A stretch of DNA of 64,000 bases from Desemzia sp. RIT 804 (lineage in GTDB: Bacteria; Bacillota; Bacilli; Lactobacillales; Carnobacteriaceae), in assembly GCF_016892605.1 (NCBI RefSeq), contig NZ_JAFEMV010000001.1:1-64000 (forward strand). Direction: 5' to 3'. The notes beneath the pieces were generated by a model, which saw only the letters and a program-made list of their open reading frames with translations, had not been told where the DNA came from and made no database searches. The translations under genes and the position numbers were made by a program. How positions within the stretch are numbered: position 1 is the first letter of the stretch; the number at the start of each line of letters is the position of its first letter. Of the stretch, positions 53,860 through 62,683 are shown in pieces.

Positions 53860-54789
53860 TTATTTGTATCCTGCAATTTTTTTAGCTTTTTCAGTATTGG
53901 CAAAATGAAGTTTAACATATTTGTTCAATAAAGACACACCGCCGCGTTTTAATAATTTTGCAGCGACTAAATCCACATTGGATCCGGCTCCCGATGGGAT
54001 TTTTGTACCAGCTTCTTTTGTCAGGTCCTCTAAACCAGTTAAAAAAGCATAACGAGCAATGATGGAAGCCGCAGCTACTGCTAAATGATGACTTTCGCCT
54101 TTTGTTTGAAAATAAACATTTTCTTTTACTTGGACAGTTTGATCTTGAATGTGTTTAAAGTAAGTTGTCGGCAGTTCGAACTGATCAATTAAAATCGCTT
54201 CAGGTGTAATAGGTGCAATTTTAGTTAACACGTGATGCAAAGCTTGATTATGCAGTACGGCTTTCATTTTTCCTTGAGTCATTGTTGGTTGAATATGATT
54301 GTACTTTTCTGGCATTACATTCAGTAAACTATATGGTAAGAAAGTAACCAAATCTTTTGCCACACGACAAATTTCTTTATCCGTCATTTCCTTAGAATCA
54401 CGCACGCCCAATTCTCTCAATAGTTCAAACTGAGAGCGATCGACATAAGCCGCAACGACCGTCAATGGTCCGAAATAGCTGCCGGTTCCTACCTCATCAC
54501 TACCTAAAACAGACCAGTCACTAAAGCCGTTAGGCAAAGAAGAGTCAACGCTTTTTACTTTAGGTTTCTTCTTGGTGATTTCTCCTTTAGCTTTCCAAAT
54601 AGTTACCTCGTTAGTAGAGTTGTTTCCTTGAAACAATACTTTTCCAGATTTGTATGCCGTAATGTTGACCGCTCCTTTTTTAGCAGCAAAGAGACTACCT
54701 GGAGGTGTATTTGGCTTTAAATGACTTTTGTAATATTCTTTCATTTCATTTAGTGTCGTTTTAGATACTAAAAGCACTTCGTTAGACAT
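53860..54789 (-). CDS. rnhC: Ribonuclease HIII
   Basis: Degrades the RNA strand of RNA-DNA hybrids. The 309-residue protein has an N-terminal TBP-like substrate-binding domain (about 1-80) and a type 2 RNase H domain. Active-site residues are in GSDEVGTGSYFGPLTVVAAY and the later IDQFE and VAAASIIARYAFL segments. I chose the start at 54789 (MSNEVLLVSKTTL) because it gives the usual family length; the frame extends 39 nt further and the ribosome binding site is weak in either case. Confidence 0.93.
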   Translation of the reverse strand: MSNEVLLVSKTTLNEMKEYYKSHLKPNTPPGSLFAAKKGAVNITAYKSGKVLFQGNNSTNEVTIWKAKGEITKKKPKVKSVDSSLPNGFSDWSVLGSDEVGTGSYFGPLTVVAAYVDRSQFELLRELGVRDSKEMTDKEICRVAKDLVTFLPYSLLNVMPEKYNHIQPTMTQGKMKAVLHNQALHHVLTKIAPITPEAILIDQFELPTTYFKHIQDQTVQVKENVYFQTKGESHHLAVAAASIIARYAFLTGLEDLTKEAGTKIPSGAGSNVDLVAAKLLKRGGVSLLNKYVKLHFANTEKAKKIAGYK

Positions 54790-55107
54790 CCTACCACTCA
54801 TTTCATAAAAATTTCTTTTCAAAGACAACTAATCGTTTGTTGTCCAAATGTTTCTTTTAATAGTATAACAGGCTGTACAAGAAAAAGTTTATTTTATGAG
54901 ACAGAACCCAAAAACAGTTTTTTTATTTAAGATGAAAAATTATCACATATGACACAAATATTTAATGGAAATAAATTTTTTATCAAATGTCAAATAGATG
55001 GAGATAAAATAACGGTCAAAATATACTTTTCAAAGTATACAAAATGAAAAGTAAAGTTCATGTTTTTTTGTTAAAGTGAACTTAATATATAGCAAAGGGG
55101 TGACGAA

Positions 55108-55209
55108 TTGCAAGTAAAGGTTTCTTACCTACAATACTCTCTGTCAATTGCCCTGCACTGTGCCACTCGTAAATTCATTGGACTTAATAAATATAAAAAA
55201 AACTTTTAA
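55108..55209 (+). CDS. Possible small protein (33 aa), weak
   Basis: A TTG preceded by AAAGGGGTGA opens a 33-codon frame (MQVKVSYLQYS to YKKNF) that is basic at the end. Only the ribosome binding site supports it. There is no double-glycine leader or known peptide motif. Confidence 0.2.
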   Translation: MQVKVSYLQYSLSIALHCATRKFIGLNKYKKNF

Positions 55210-55468
55210 ATATTCGTTTAAAAATGTCATATATGATAAAAACATCTATTTTGATTCTTGAAGAGTAAAGTTCTTTAAAATAGTTGTTCTGCTGCCTTAT
55301 TTTTGTCACAAATTAGTCAGTAATGAATAGCAACTTTAAGGAAGTATTTTTTTACTTATCAAAATCTCAAAGGATAAAAAAGACAACAGAAGAACCAAAC
55401 GCCTCTCTTCGCTTCCTTTCTAGGAGAAGCAGACAAACTACCTCGCTCTACGTCATCATCTTATGCAC

Positions 55469-55502
55469 AAAAAAACTGCTTATCCTCATAAGCAGTTTTT
55501 TT
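55469..55502 (+). terminator. Isolated terminator (possible small RNA 3' end)
   Basis: AAAAAACTGCTTA pairs with TAAGCAGTTTTTT around TCCTCA. No convincing gene ends here on the + strand, and the nearest upstream gene on that strand is pheT, about 1.6 kb away and already terminated. Confidence 0.85.
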
Positions 55503-55545
55503 GTGTTAGGAAGTTAGAAAACTGAACCTACAATTAGACACGTTA

Positions 55546-55554
55546 TGGTATAAT
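55546..55554 (+). promoter_or_regulatory. Extended -10 promoter of the Mga-like regulator
   Basis: TGGTATAAT is a perfect extended -10, about 48 nt before the TTG start; no clear -35. Confidence 0.6.
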
Positions 55555-55601
55555 AATGTTAAATCTAACGTAACTTAACTTAATTGAATGAGGTGAGCAT
55601 C

Positions 55602-57074
55602 TTGCGTGAATTATTAGATTCAAGTAGTTTAAGAAGGCTCAATTTGATTGAATGTCTGATTCAAAATAAAGATTGGCGGAAAATTGAAAAGATTGCTGAA
55701 CAACTTTCTTGCTCCGAAAGTACAGTAAAGTCTGACATCAACTATTTTCGACTTTCTTTTTCAAATGAATTAGATTTTGAAACCTCCAAACAAAATGGTG
55801 TTCGTTTAATTGTGCAAGATACTTTTTATATGGACAGCTTTTATCAACAAATTATGCACGAATGTTTAAATGTCCAGTTTATCAATCTACTCTTTTCTGA
55901 GTCTTGTCATACTTTAGAAGAATATGCTGATGCGCTTTATACGAGTACGTCTTCTATTAAAAGAAGTATTGAACAAGTAAGAGCTGTTCTAAAGAAGTAT
56001 AATCTAGACATTCAACAGAAGCCGATTCGTATAAGCGGAAGCGAAAAACACATTTTATTTTTTTATGGGGTATTGTTCTGGGAAGAATACGGAAGTTCTT
56101 TTCTAAAGTTAGATTACGCCTATAAAAAAGAAGCTTATGAATTGGTCAAAGCATTTAAAGAAAAAATGGATCTTTCTCTATCGGTTACTTTGATCAGTAA
56201 AATCACTCTTTGGCTTATTCTTTACTTTGAGCGTTTGTCGCAAGGATACCATGTCGAAGAAAATTTTCAAACTATGATTCCAATATCAAAACGGATAAAA
56301 GACTTTATGTTTGAATCTACCTATCATTTGCCATTTGAGATAACTATAGCAGATGTCACGATGATCAGCTTTTTTTTGGAAAGCCGTTACTTAAATTTTA
56401 AACAGGAAGCAATACAAACTAACCCTGAATTATTGGGTGTGTACAATGATATTGAGTTTTTTTTGGAAGCGCTATCTAAAGAAGTGTCTGTTTTTTTAGT
56501 AAATAAACAGGAGCTTAAGAACCGTCTCTTTAGTCAATATATTTATAAACTAGAGTTTAAAGGACTAAACTATTCGCTGGTAGGTAATAATAAACTTAGT
56601 GTTTTAAATAATGAAGGGACTTATGATTGTTTTTTGGGAACAGCCCAAAGGTTACTGCATAAGTCTAAAGATACAAAATGGGGAAGAGTCGTTTTATCGG
56701 ATACTACTGATTTTTTCTATATTCTCATTTCTACTTGGGAAAATTTGACATCTGAAATTTTGAAAAAACGCAGGAGAATCAATACGCTTATTCTCTCTCA
56801 ATTTGGACTATATCATGAGAGATATTTAAAAGAAATAATTGATGTGCGGTTCCCTTATACATTCAAAAGTTTTCTTTTAACCGAGGAAAATTTTCCTGAA
56901 GATGGGATCGAACTAATCGTCACTGATCATGAGGTAGCAGAAATCAAACTGCAACTAGACGAAGACATACCAGTTATCGGTGTTACCTACTCTCCGAACA
57001 ACCGCAATTGGAGCCAGCTAAAAGACTATATCGAAATGATTTTTGCTCAGAAGCGATTAGACTCTGGTGAATAA
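55602..57074 (+). CDS. Mga/AtxA-like transcriptional regulator
   Basis: A 490-residue regulator of the Mga helix-turn-helix family. The first winged helix is at about 10-60 (IAEQLSCSESTVKSDINYFRL), a second DNA-binding segment near 110-130 (YADALYTSTSSIKRSIEQV), then a long central region where Mga-type proteins carry PTS-regulated domains, and an EIIB-like end (RRINTLILSQFGLYHERYL). Such proteins couple sugar status to surface or virulence genes, but no obvious target is adjacent. The TTG at 55602 follows GAGGTGAG; an upstream TTG overlaps that site. Confidence 0.75.
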   Translation: MRELLDSSSLRRLNLIECLIQNKDWRKIEKIAEQLSCSESTVKSDINYFRLSFSNELDFETSKQNGVRLIVQDTFYMDSFYQQIMHECLNVQFINLLFSESCHTLEEYADALYTSTSSIKRSIEQVRAVLKKYNLDIQQKPIRISGSEKHILFFYGVLFWEEYGSSFLKLDYAYKKEAYELVKAFKEKMDLSLSVTLISKITLWLILYFERLSQGYHVEENFQTMIPISKRIKDFMFESTYHLPFEITIADVTMISFFLESRYLNFKQEAIQTNPELLGVYNDIEFFLEALSKEVSVFLVNKQELKNRLFSQYIYKLEFKGLNYSLVGNNKLSVLNNEGTYDCFLGTAQRLLHKSKDTKWGRVVLSDTTDFFYILISTWENLTSEILKKRRRINTLILSQFGLYHERYLKEIIDVRFPYTFKSFLLTEENFPEDGIELIVTDHEVAEIKLQLDEDIPVIGVTYSPNNRNWSQLKDYIEMIFAQKRLDSGE

Positions 57075-57125
57075 ATTTATTGCCCCTTTGTATCGTTTAG
57101 AATCCAAAAATATAGTAAGTTCAAT

Positions 57126-57172
57126 TACCAGGAAGAAGCGCTATGCTTCAATTCCTGGTTTTTTTTCAAAAA
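57126..57172 (+). terminator. Terminator after the Mga-like gene
   Basis: ACCAGGAA and AAGC pair with GCTT and TTCCTGGT, followed by T8. Confidence 0.85.
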
Positions 57173-57179
57173 CCTACAT

Positions 57180-57208
57180 TTTACTTTCATTTCATGTTAA
57201 AATAAAAT
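57180..57208 (+). promoter_or_regulatory. zapA promoter
   Basis: TTTACT, 17-bp spacer, TAAAAT, 28 nt before the GTG start. Confidence 0.65.
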
Positions 57209-57236
57209 GAAATGTGCTTAACTAGGAGGGTGTGCA

Positions 57237-57533
57237 GTGTCTAAAGATAAAATACGGTATAAAGCAACGATAGCAGGAAAAGAGTATACCATTATCGGGG
57301 CACGCTCGGTAAAACATCTGCAAGTTGTGGAAAAAACACTGGATGGACAATTACAACAAATCGAAAAATTAACCAAAGGGTTGGACCCAGAACGAAGAGC
57401 GGTATTAGCAGCTGTTAATGCTGTTTCAGATCAAATTGAAATGCAGATAAAAATGCAAAGTATGGAAGAAGAAATAGAACTTCTTAAACAACAATTAGAT
57501 ACTGTTCAACAAAATGAACTGAACGAACAATAA
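57237..57533 (+). CDS. zapA: Cell division protein ZapA
   Basis: A 98-residue FtsZ-ring stabiliser with the N-terminal beta strand region YKATIAGKEYTIIGARSVKHL and a long C-terminal coiled coil (MQSMEEEIELLKQQLDTVQQ). GTG start behind TAGGAGGGTG. It heads a zapA-cvpA-mutS2 gene order that is common in Bacillales and Lactobacillales. Confidence 0.88.
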   Translation: MSKDKIRYKATIAGKEYTIIGARSVKHLQVVEKTLDGQLQQIEKLTKGLDPERRAVLAAVNAVSDQIEMQIKMQSMEEEIELLKQQLDTVQQNELNEQ

Positions 57534-57550
57534 AAGGGTGAGCGAAAATT

Positions 57551-58099
57551 ATGTTGATGACCATTGGAATCATTGTTTTTTTATTGATTGGAATATATAG
57601 TGGGGCAAGAAGAGGCTTGGTACTGCAGTTGATTCTCTCATTAGGATTTTTAGCCTCTTATTATTTTGCAGGGAAATATTACCTAGCAGTAAGCGAATAT
57701 TTGCAGTTGCTTATTCCTTATCCATCAGCTTCTCTCAATGATTCATTTGTTTTTTATAATAACGCACTAGGGTTGCAGCTGGATGAGGCTTTTTATCATG
57801 GAGTATCATTCTTACTGATTTTATTTATTGGCTGGTTGTTAACTCGTTTTATAGGGGGAGTGGCTCAGGGTGTTAAGTTCTTACCTATTGTAAAGCAAGT
57901 AAATTCAATCGGTGGAGCCGTATTAAGCGGAATTGTTTCTTATGTAGGAATATTTTTAGTCCTATTTGTTTTAACGATGCTTCCCATAGATTTTATCCAA
58001 GAACAATTTGCCAATAGCGCTTTAGCGAGAATGATTGTTGAAGATACACCTGCATTATCTAATCAGATTTACAATTGGTGGATAAATACCATCATTTAA
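57551..58099 (+). CDS. cvpA: CvpA family membrane protein
   Basis: A 182-residue protein with four hydrophobic helices, of the CvpA (colicin V production) family. The N-terminus GIIVFLLIGIYSGARRGLVLQL and the later VNSIGGAVLSGIVSYVGIFLVL are typical. The physiological role is not firmly known; in enteric bacteria it is linked to envelope integrity. It lies 17 nt after zapA and is likely cotranscribed with it. Confidence 0.85.
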   Translation: MLMTIGIIVFLLIGIYSGARRGLVLQLILSLGFLASYYFAGKYYLAVSEYLQLLIPYPSASLNDSFVFYNNALGLQLDEAFYHGVSFLLILFIGWLLTRFIGGVAQGVKFLPIVKQVNSIGGAVLSGIVSYVGIFLVLFVLTMLPIDFIQEQFANSALARMIVEDTPALSNQIYNWWINTII

Positions 58100-58121
58100 C
58101 TTATCATAATTTGATAGAAAA

Positions 58122-58159
58122 AAGAAATCGTTTCTTTGTTACAATAGAAACGATTTCTT
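58122..58159. promoter_or_regulatory. Perfect 14-bp inverted repeat before mutS2
   Basis: AAGAAATCGTTTCT and AGAAACGATTTCTT are exact reverse complements separated by 10 nt (TTGTTACAAT). No T tract follows, so it is an operator or RNA stem rather than a standard terminator. Confidence 0.6.
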
Positions 58160-58217
58160 GGCGTATGTACGACCTTTTTTTGAGAAAAAAAGAAATAGGC
58201 TTAAACGAGGTGAAAAA

Positions 58218-60584
58218 ATGAATCAAAAAATACTAAACACATTAGAATTTCCAAAAATCATTCAAGAGTTAGCTTCTTATGCATCGTCTAATCTAGGAAA
58301 AGAATTAGCATTAGAATTGAAACCTTCTCCGTCCTTAGAAGATGTACAGCAATGGCAAGACGAAACAGCAGATGGTGTGCAAATTGAACGGTTGCGCGGA
58401 AGAATGCCGATACCAAGACTGGAGAATGTTCGACCGCATTTAAAAAGATTGGATATCGGAGCTTCTTTGAATGCACTAGAAATTGCTCAAATCGGGAAAA
58501 TCTTAACAACAACGACTGAAATTCGTCGCTTTTTTGATGATTTGGAAGAAACAGGAATTGAATTTTATCGCTTGTATGACATTACAAAACAATTTATTAC
58601 CACACCGCAGCTAAATCAACGCATTCGTTCTACAGTGAATGAGGACGGTCATGTGTTGGATGACGCCAGCACTGCATTAAGAGGTATTCGAACGGGAATT
58701 AAAAAAGGCGAAAATGCTGTTCGTGAAAAATTAGAATCAGTTATTCGAGGGAAAAGTGCTAAATATTTGAGTGACGCTTTGATCACCATTCGAAATGATC
58801 GATATGTAGTACCCGTGAAGCAAGAATACCGAGGTCATTTTGGTGGTGTTGTGCATGACCAGAGTTCTACAGGACAAACATTGTTTATTGAACCAAAAGC
58901 CGTTGTAGAATTAAATAATCGGTTACGACAGCTGCAAATTGAGGAACGACATGAAGTAGATCGAATATTAGCAGAACTCTCTAACGAAATCGCTCCATAC
59001 AGTAAAGAAATCAATAACAATATGCTGTTGCTTGCTCAATTAGATTTCATTGGAGCAAAAGCGGGTTATGCTAAAAGTATCCAAGCAATTAGACCAGAGA
59101 TTCATTTAGAAAACGAAGTGAAATTATACCATGCACGTCATCCTTTACTAGACCAAGAATCTGTAGTAGCGAATGATATTTTTATTGGTGGCGAGTATCA
59201 AGCGGTAGTGATTACCGGTCCAAATACTGGTGGGAAAACAGTCATTTTAAAAACGTTAGGTTTACTTCAATTAATGGGACAATCTGGCTTGCAGATTCCT
59301 GCAGCTGAAGAAAGCCAAATCGGGATTTTTCATGAGGTATTTGCAGATATCGGAGACGAGCAATCCATCGAACAAAGCCTAAGTACTTTTTCTTCCCATA
59401 TGACAAATATCGTATCGATATTGAGAAAAATGGACGATAAAAGTTTGATTATTTTAGACGAACTAGGCGCTGGGACGGATCCACAAGAAGGAGCAGCTTT
59501 AGCCATTGCGATTTTAGATCAAATTGGTTCAATTGGCAGCTCAGTTATGGTAACCTCTCATTATCCAGAATTAAAAGTTTATGGATACAACCATGCGAAA
59601 ACAATCAATGCGAGTATGGAATTTGATGTAGATACATTGAGTCCAACATATCGTCTGCTGTTTGGTGTTCCTGGTAGAAGTAATGCTTTTGAGATTTCTA
59701 AGCGATTAGGTCTGAGTCCAGACATCATTCAAAATGCTCGTCACTTAATTGATGGCGAAACGCAAAACCTGAATGAAATGATTGCTGATTTAGAAAATAC
59801 TCGTAAAATGACAGAAATGGAATACCAAGAAGTAAGAGAACACGTTGATGAAGCGGATGCTTTGTTAAAAGACTTGAAGACTGCTGTCCAAGATTTTTGG
59901 CAAGAGCGGGATGACTTAGTGAAAAAAGCTCAAATCAAAGCTAATCAAACCATTGAAGAAGCTCAAGAAGAAGCTGAAAAAGTTATTGCTGATCTGCGCA
60001 ATAAACAGTTGGAAAGTGGATTTGATGGATCTGTCAAAGAACATGAATTTATTGATGCGAAAACTCGTTTAGCCAATTTAAAACATGAAGAAGCATTGGC
60101 TCAGAATAAAATCTTGAAAAAAGAAAAAGCAAAACAAACTTTGAAACCAGGAGATGACGTCAAAGTTCAGTCATTTGGTCAAAAAGGGACGATCGTCGAA
60201 AAAGCTGGAGACAAACAATGGGTTGTTCAAATGGGTATGTTGAAGATGAAATTAGACGAAAGCGATCTAATACTGACTGCTCCTGAAAAAGAGCCAACTC
60301 ATAAAATGACGTCCTTAAAATCAGCGAGTCAAAGTCATGTGTCTCCTCAATTGGATTTACGTGGGGAAAGATACGACAGTGCTTTAGCTCGGATGGATCA
60401 ATACTTGGATTCGGCTTTATTGGCAAATTACCCGCAAGTAACGATTGTTCATGGGAAAGGTACAGGAGCATTGCGTAAAGGTGTGACAGAGGCTCTAAAA
60501 CGTCATCCATCCGTGAAAGGCTTTAGTTATGCACCTGCCAATCAAGGTGGAAATGGAGCAACGATCGTAGAATTTAAAAATTAA
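58218..60584 (+). CDS. mutS2: Endonuclease MutS2
   Basis: A 788-residue MutS homologue that in firmicutes suppresses homologous recombination and rescues collided ribosomes. It has the MutS core with Walker A ITGPNTGGKTVILKT near residue 334 and Walker B LIILDELGAGTDPQEGAAL. A long coiled coil follows (about 515-625), then a KOW-like region and a C-terminal Smr domain (about 712-788, LDLRGERYDSALARMDQYL and IVHGKGTGALRKGV). It lacks the mismatch-recognition domain of MutS. The ATG at 58218 follows CGAGGTGA; the longer frame is not supported. Confidence 0.95.
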   Translation: MNQKILNTLEFPKIIQELASYASSNLGKELALELKPSPSLEDVQQWQDETADGVQIERLRGRMPIPRLENVRPHLKRLDIGASLNALEIAQIGKILTTTTEIRRFFDDLEETGIEFYRLYDITKQFITTPQLNQRIRSTVNEDGHVLDDASTALRGIRTGIKKGENAVREKLESVIRGKSAKYLSDALITIRNDRYVVPVKQEYRGHFGGVVHDQSSTGQTLFIEPKAVVELNNRLRQLQIEERHEVDRILAELSNEIAPYSKEINNNMLLLAQLDFIGAKAGYAKSIQAIRPEIHLENEVKLYHARHPLLDQESVVANDIFIGGEYQAVVITGPNTGGKTVILKTLGLLQLMGQSGLQIPAAEESQIGIFHEVFADIGDEQSIEQSLSTFSSHMTNIVSILRKMDDKSLIILDELGAGTDPQEGAALAIAILDQIGSIGSSVMVTSHYPELKVYGYNHAKTINASMEFDVDTLSPTYRLLFGVPGRSNAFEISKRLGLSPDIIQNARHLIDGETQNLNEMIADLENTRKMTEMEYQEVREHVDEADALLKDLKTAVQDFWQERDDLVKKAQIKANQTIEEAQEEAEKVIADLRNKQLESGFDGSVKEHEFIDAKTRLANLKHEEALAQNKILKKEKAKQTLKPGDDVKVQSFGQKGTIVEKAGDKQWVVQMGMLKMKLDESDLILTAPEKEPTHKMTSLKSASQSHVSPQLDLRGERYDSALARMDQYLDSALLANYPQVTIVHGKGTGALRKGVTEALKRHPSVKGFSYAPANQGGNGATIVEFKN

Positions 60585-60614
60585 AGCTTAAGGGTAGAAA
60601 TTCATTTTAGAGTT

Positions 60615-60623
60615 TGTTATAAT
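60615..60623 (+). promoter_or_regulatory. Extended -10 promoter of trxA
   Basis: TGTTATAAT, about 70 nt before the start; no clear -35. Confidence 0.55.
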
Positions 60624-60694
60624 GTGAATTAATAGAACTTACTATTTATAAGTTAAACAACTATGGTAAGGAAATTTATAGGGGGAATTCAACT

Positions 60695-61006
60695 ATGGTA
60701 CAAGCAGTAACAGATGCAACATTTGAAACAGAAACAAAAGATGGTTTGACAGTAACAGACTTTTGGGCAACTTGGTGTGGACCGTGTCGTATGCAATCTC
60801 CAGTTTTAGAAGAATTAGATGCAGAAATCGGTGATGAAGTAAAATTTGTCAAAATGGATGTAGATGCAAACCCTCAGATTCCAGCTTCATTTGGAATTAT
60901 GAGTATCCCAACTTTATTAGTGAAAAAAGACGGTGAGATTGTAGATAAATTGATCGGTTATCACAGTAAAGAACAAATTGAAGAAGTTTTGGAAAAACAT
61001 AAATAA
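60695..61006 (+). CDS. trxA: Thioredoxin
   Basis: A 103-residue cytoplasmic dithiol-disulfide reductase. The active site is Trp27-Cys28-Gly-Pro-Cys31 in FWATWCGPCRMQSP, with the cis-Pro loop SIPTLLVKKDGE. Length is standard. It has its own promoter and a strong terminator. It follows mutS2, as in many relatives, and reduces ribonucleotide reductase and oxidised proteins. Confidence 0.96.
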   Translation: MVQAVTDATFETETKDGLTVTDFWATWCGPCRMQSPVLEELDAEIGDEVKFVKMDVDANPQIPASFGIMSIPTLLVKKDGEIVDKLIGYHSKEQIEEVLEKHK

Positions 61007-61013
61007 ACAATCT

Positions 61014-61053
61014 GAAAAGAAGTTAGGGTGTCGATCCTAACTTCTTTTCTTTT
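61014..61053 (+). terminator. Terminator of trxA
   Basis: GAAAAGAAGTTAGG pairs perfectly with CCTAACTTCTTTTC around a 7-nt loop. Confidence 0.9.
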
Positions 61054-61135
61054 GTCGTTTTAGTAAGTCAATCTGTTGGTTAAAGTGGTATACTTTTCTA
61101 AGAATTCTAATGGATAAAAAGGAGTAGTTCATTAA

Positions 61136-61882
61136 ATGAAACATAAAAAATTGAAAGTAGGCCTGCTCATTGTTGTGGCATTAGTGCTTAGCTTGATTGC
61201 ATCTTTTGCTTGGTACGTTTCTACAGCCTATGAGCCAGAAGAAGAAGCAATTGCAGCTCTGACCTCTACAAATAAAATAGAAGTAGTAGAGGAAGAAGAG
61301 TATTTTGTATTCAAGCCAATTGAGAATCTGAATAATGTTGGATTGATTTTTTATCAAGGTGGCAAAGTAGAAGAAGAAGCTTATGCGCCCTTGATGCAAC
61401 TTATAGCAGAAAAAGGGATAGAAGTTTACTTGTTAAAAATGCCCTTTAATTTAGCGGTTTTTGATAGTCAAGCAGCAGGTGAAGTAATAGAAGAAAATGG
61501 AAATATCAGTAACTGGTATGTTGCAGGCCATTCTTTAGGTGGAGTTATGGCGTCTTCATTTGCCAGTGAGAATTATTCTTTATTGAATGGACTCATTTTT
61601 CTGGCCTCTTATCCATCAGCGGACCTCTCACAAATATCTATAAATAGTCTTTCTATCTATGGGAGTAATGATAAAGTATTAGATGCTGAAGCTTATGAAA
61701 AAGCATTGAGTAAGTTTCCAAATGCAATAAAAGAAATCATTATTGAGGGCGGGAACCATGCTCAGTTTGGAAATTATGGTAATCAAGCTGGAGATGGAGA
61801 AGCTGGACTTACAAATGATTCTCAACAACAACAGACAGCTGATTATATTGAAGAGTTTATTAAAAATACGATCATTGAGTAA
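61136..61882 (+). CDS. Membrane-anchored alpha/beta hydrolase
   Basis: A 248-residue protein with an N-terminal membrane anchor (VGLLIVVALVLSLIASFAWYV) and an extracytoplasmic alpha/beta-hydrolase domain. The nucleophile is in AGHSLGGVMASSFA, the acid Asp in YGSNDKVL and the His in EGGNHAQFGNYG. An extended -10 (TGGTATACT) lies about 45 nt upstream. The group is widespread in lactic acid bacteria without known substrate. Confidence 0.85.
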   Translation: MKHKKLKVGLLIVVALVLSLIASFAWYVSTAYEPEEEAIAALTSTNKIEVVEEEEYFVFKPIENLNNVGLIFYQGGKVEEEAYAPLMQLIAEKGIEVYLLKMPFNLAVFDSQAAGEVIEENGNISNWYVAGHSLGGVMASSFASENYSLLNGLIFLASYPSADLSQISINSLSIYGSNDKVLDAEAYEKALSKFPNAIKEIIIEGGNHAQFGNYGNQAGDGEAGLTNDSQQQQTADYIEEFIKNTIIE

Positions 61883-61979
61883 AAAATAGGTACCATTAAA
61901 AATTTTAGAAAAAAATTGTCCATATATTTGTGACAAAATTAATACGACTCTAAAAAAAAGTATACTTTCCATACAAATT

Positions 61980-61988
61980 TGCTATAAT
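61980..61988 (+). promoter_or_regulatory. Extended -10 promoter before the 89-aa gene
   Basis: TGCTATAAT within 61980-61988, giving a leader of about 195 nt before the coding start. The 61883-62189 gap is otherwise AT-rich and shows no riboswitch I recognise. Confidence 0.6.
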
Positions 61989-62189
61989 TGGTTCATAAAA
62001 ATGATAAATCCACAGAATGACCATCTTTCGTACTGTCAGTCTATTGGAAAAACAAAGTAAAAGTGTATTCTTTTCTGTTTCTGTACATAAGGAACTGGTA
62101 ATTAAAGGTTATAGGTATCAAGAGAAGAATGGTAGAACGGGCAAAATTCAAATTTCTCATTTTTTTAGTGTTATGGGAGGCATCAAGCT

Positions 62190-62459
62190 ATGAGTGAACA
62201 AGTATTGGATGAAGCTGTAGATAAATATGAGATGATTTTTGAAGGAAGTAATGAGAAACGGACATTAACTGTATGCCCAGAAGACTTAATAGAAAACGCT
62301 GATGGACAATTAGATTGCCCACTGGATTACGTTTTACGTAGAAATCAGTTGGCAATCAGTGATCTAAACGCTTTTTCACCAGAACGTGCTATTTTTGTGC
62401 ACAAAAAAGGTGAAACGTCGACTATCTTAAACGAGATTGTCTTAAACGTGAATTTCTAG
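62190..62459 (+). CDS. Conserved-looking small protein of unknown function
   Basis: An 89-residue acidic soluble protein (EQVLDEAVDKYEMIFEG at the start, PLDYVLRRNQLAISDLNAF in the middle) with two cysteines at about residues 29 and 43. GGGAGG lies 13 nt before the ATG, an extended -10 promoter upstream and a strong terminator downstream, so it is a real single-gene unit. I do not recognise a family. The long leader is unusual for such a short gene. Confidence 0.7.
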   Translation: MSEQVLDEAVDKYEMIFEGSNEKRTLTVCPEDLIENADGQLDCPLDYVLRRNQLAISDLNAFSPERAIFVHKKGETSTILNEIVLNVNF

Positions 62460-62473
62460 TTTCTAAATAAGAT

Positions 62474-62522
62474 AAATTCCTAGTTTGAACAAGTTAGTTT
62501 GTTCAAACTAGGAATTTTTTGT
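62474..62522 (+). terminator. Terminator after the 89-aa gene
   Basis: AAATTCCTAGTTTGAACAA pairs with TTGTTCAAACTAGGAATTT around a 6-nt loop; T run follows. Confidence 0.92.
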
Positions 62523-62683
62523 TTGGAAGGTTAAAGGTGTGCTTTATACTTAGGATAACTATTTTATGGCGTTGATAAAGAAATTCCTCCAGAAATTTCT
62601 AGAAGTAGAGTTTAAGCAAATTAGACTTTCTACCAACGCTATATGATGAAGAACCTATACTTATTGAAAAAGGAGGAGAAAGG

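Larger units (their letters stand above)
54790..55601. other. Long AT-rich intergenic region
   Basis: About 800 bp between rnhC and the Mga-like gene. It holds a small inverted repeat (ATACTTTTCAAAGTAT near 55022), a possible 33-codon frame at 55108, an isolated terminator at 55469-55502 with about 150 nt of sequence before it that could be a small RNA, and the promoter of the downstream regulator. No conserved protein recognised. Confidence 0.6.

Noticed and set aside
55323-55517. Open frame of 64 codons before the Mga-like gene
   Set aside because: It crosses a strong terminator hairpin, with no ribosome binding site; a small RNA is more plausible.
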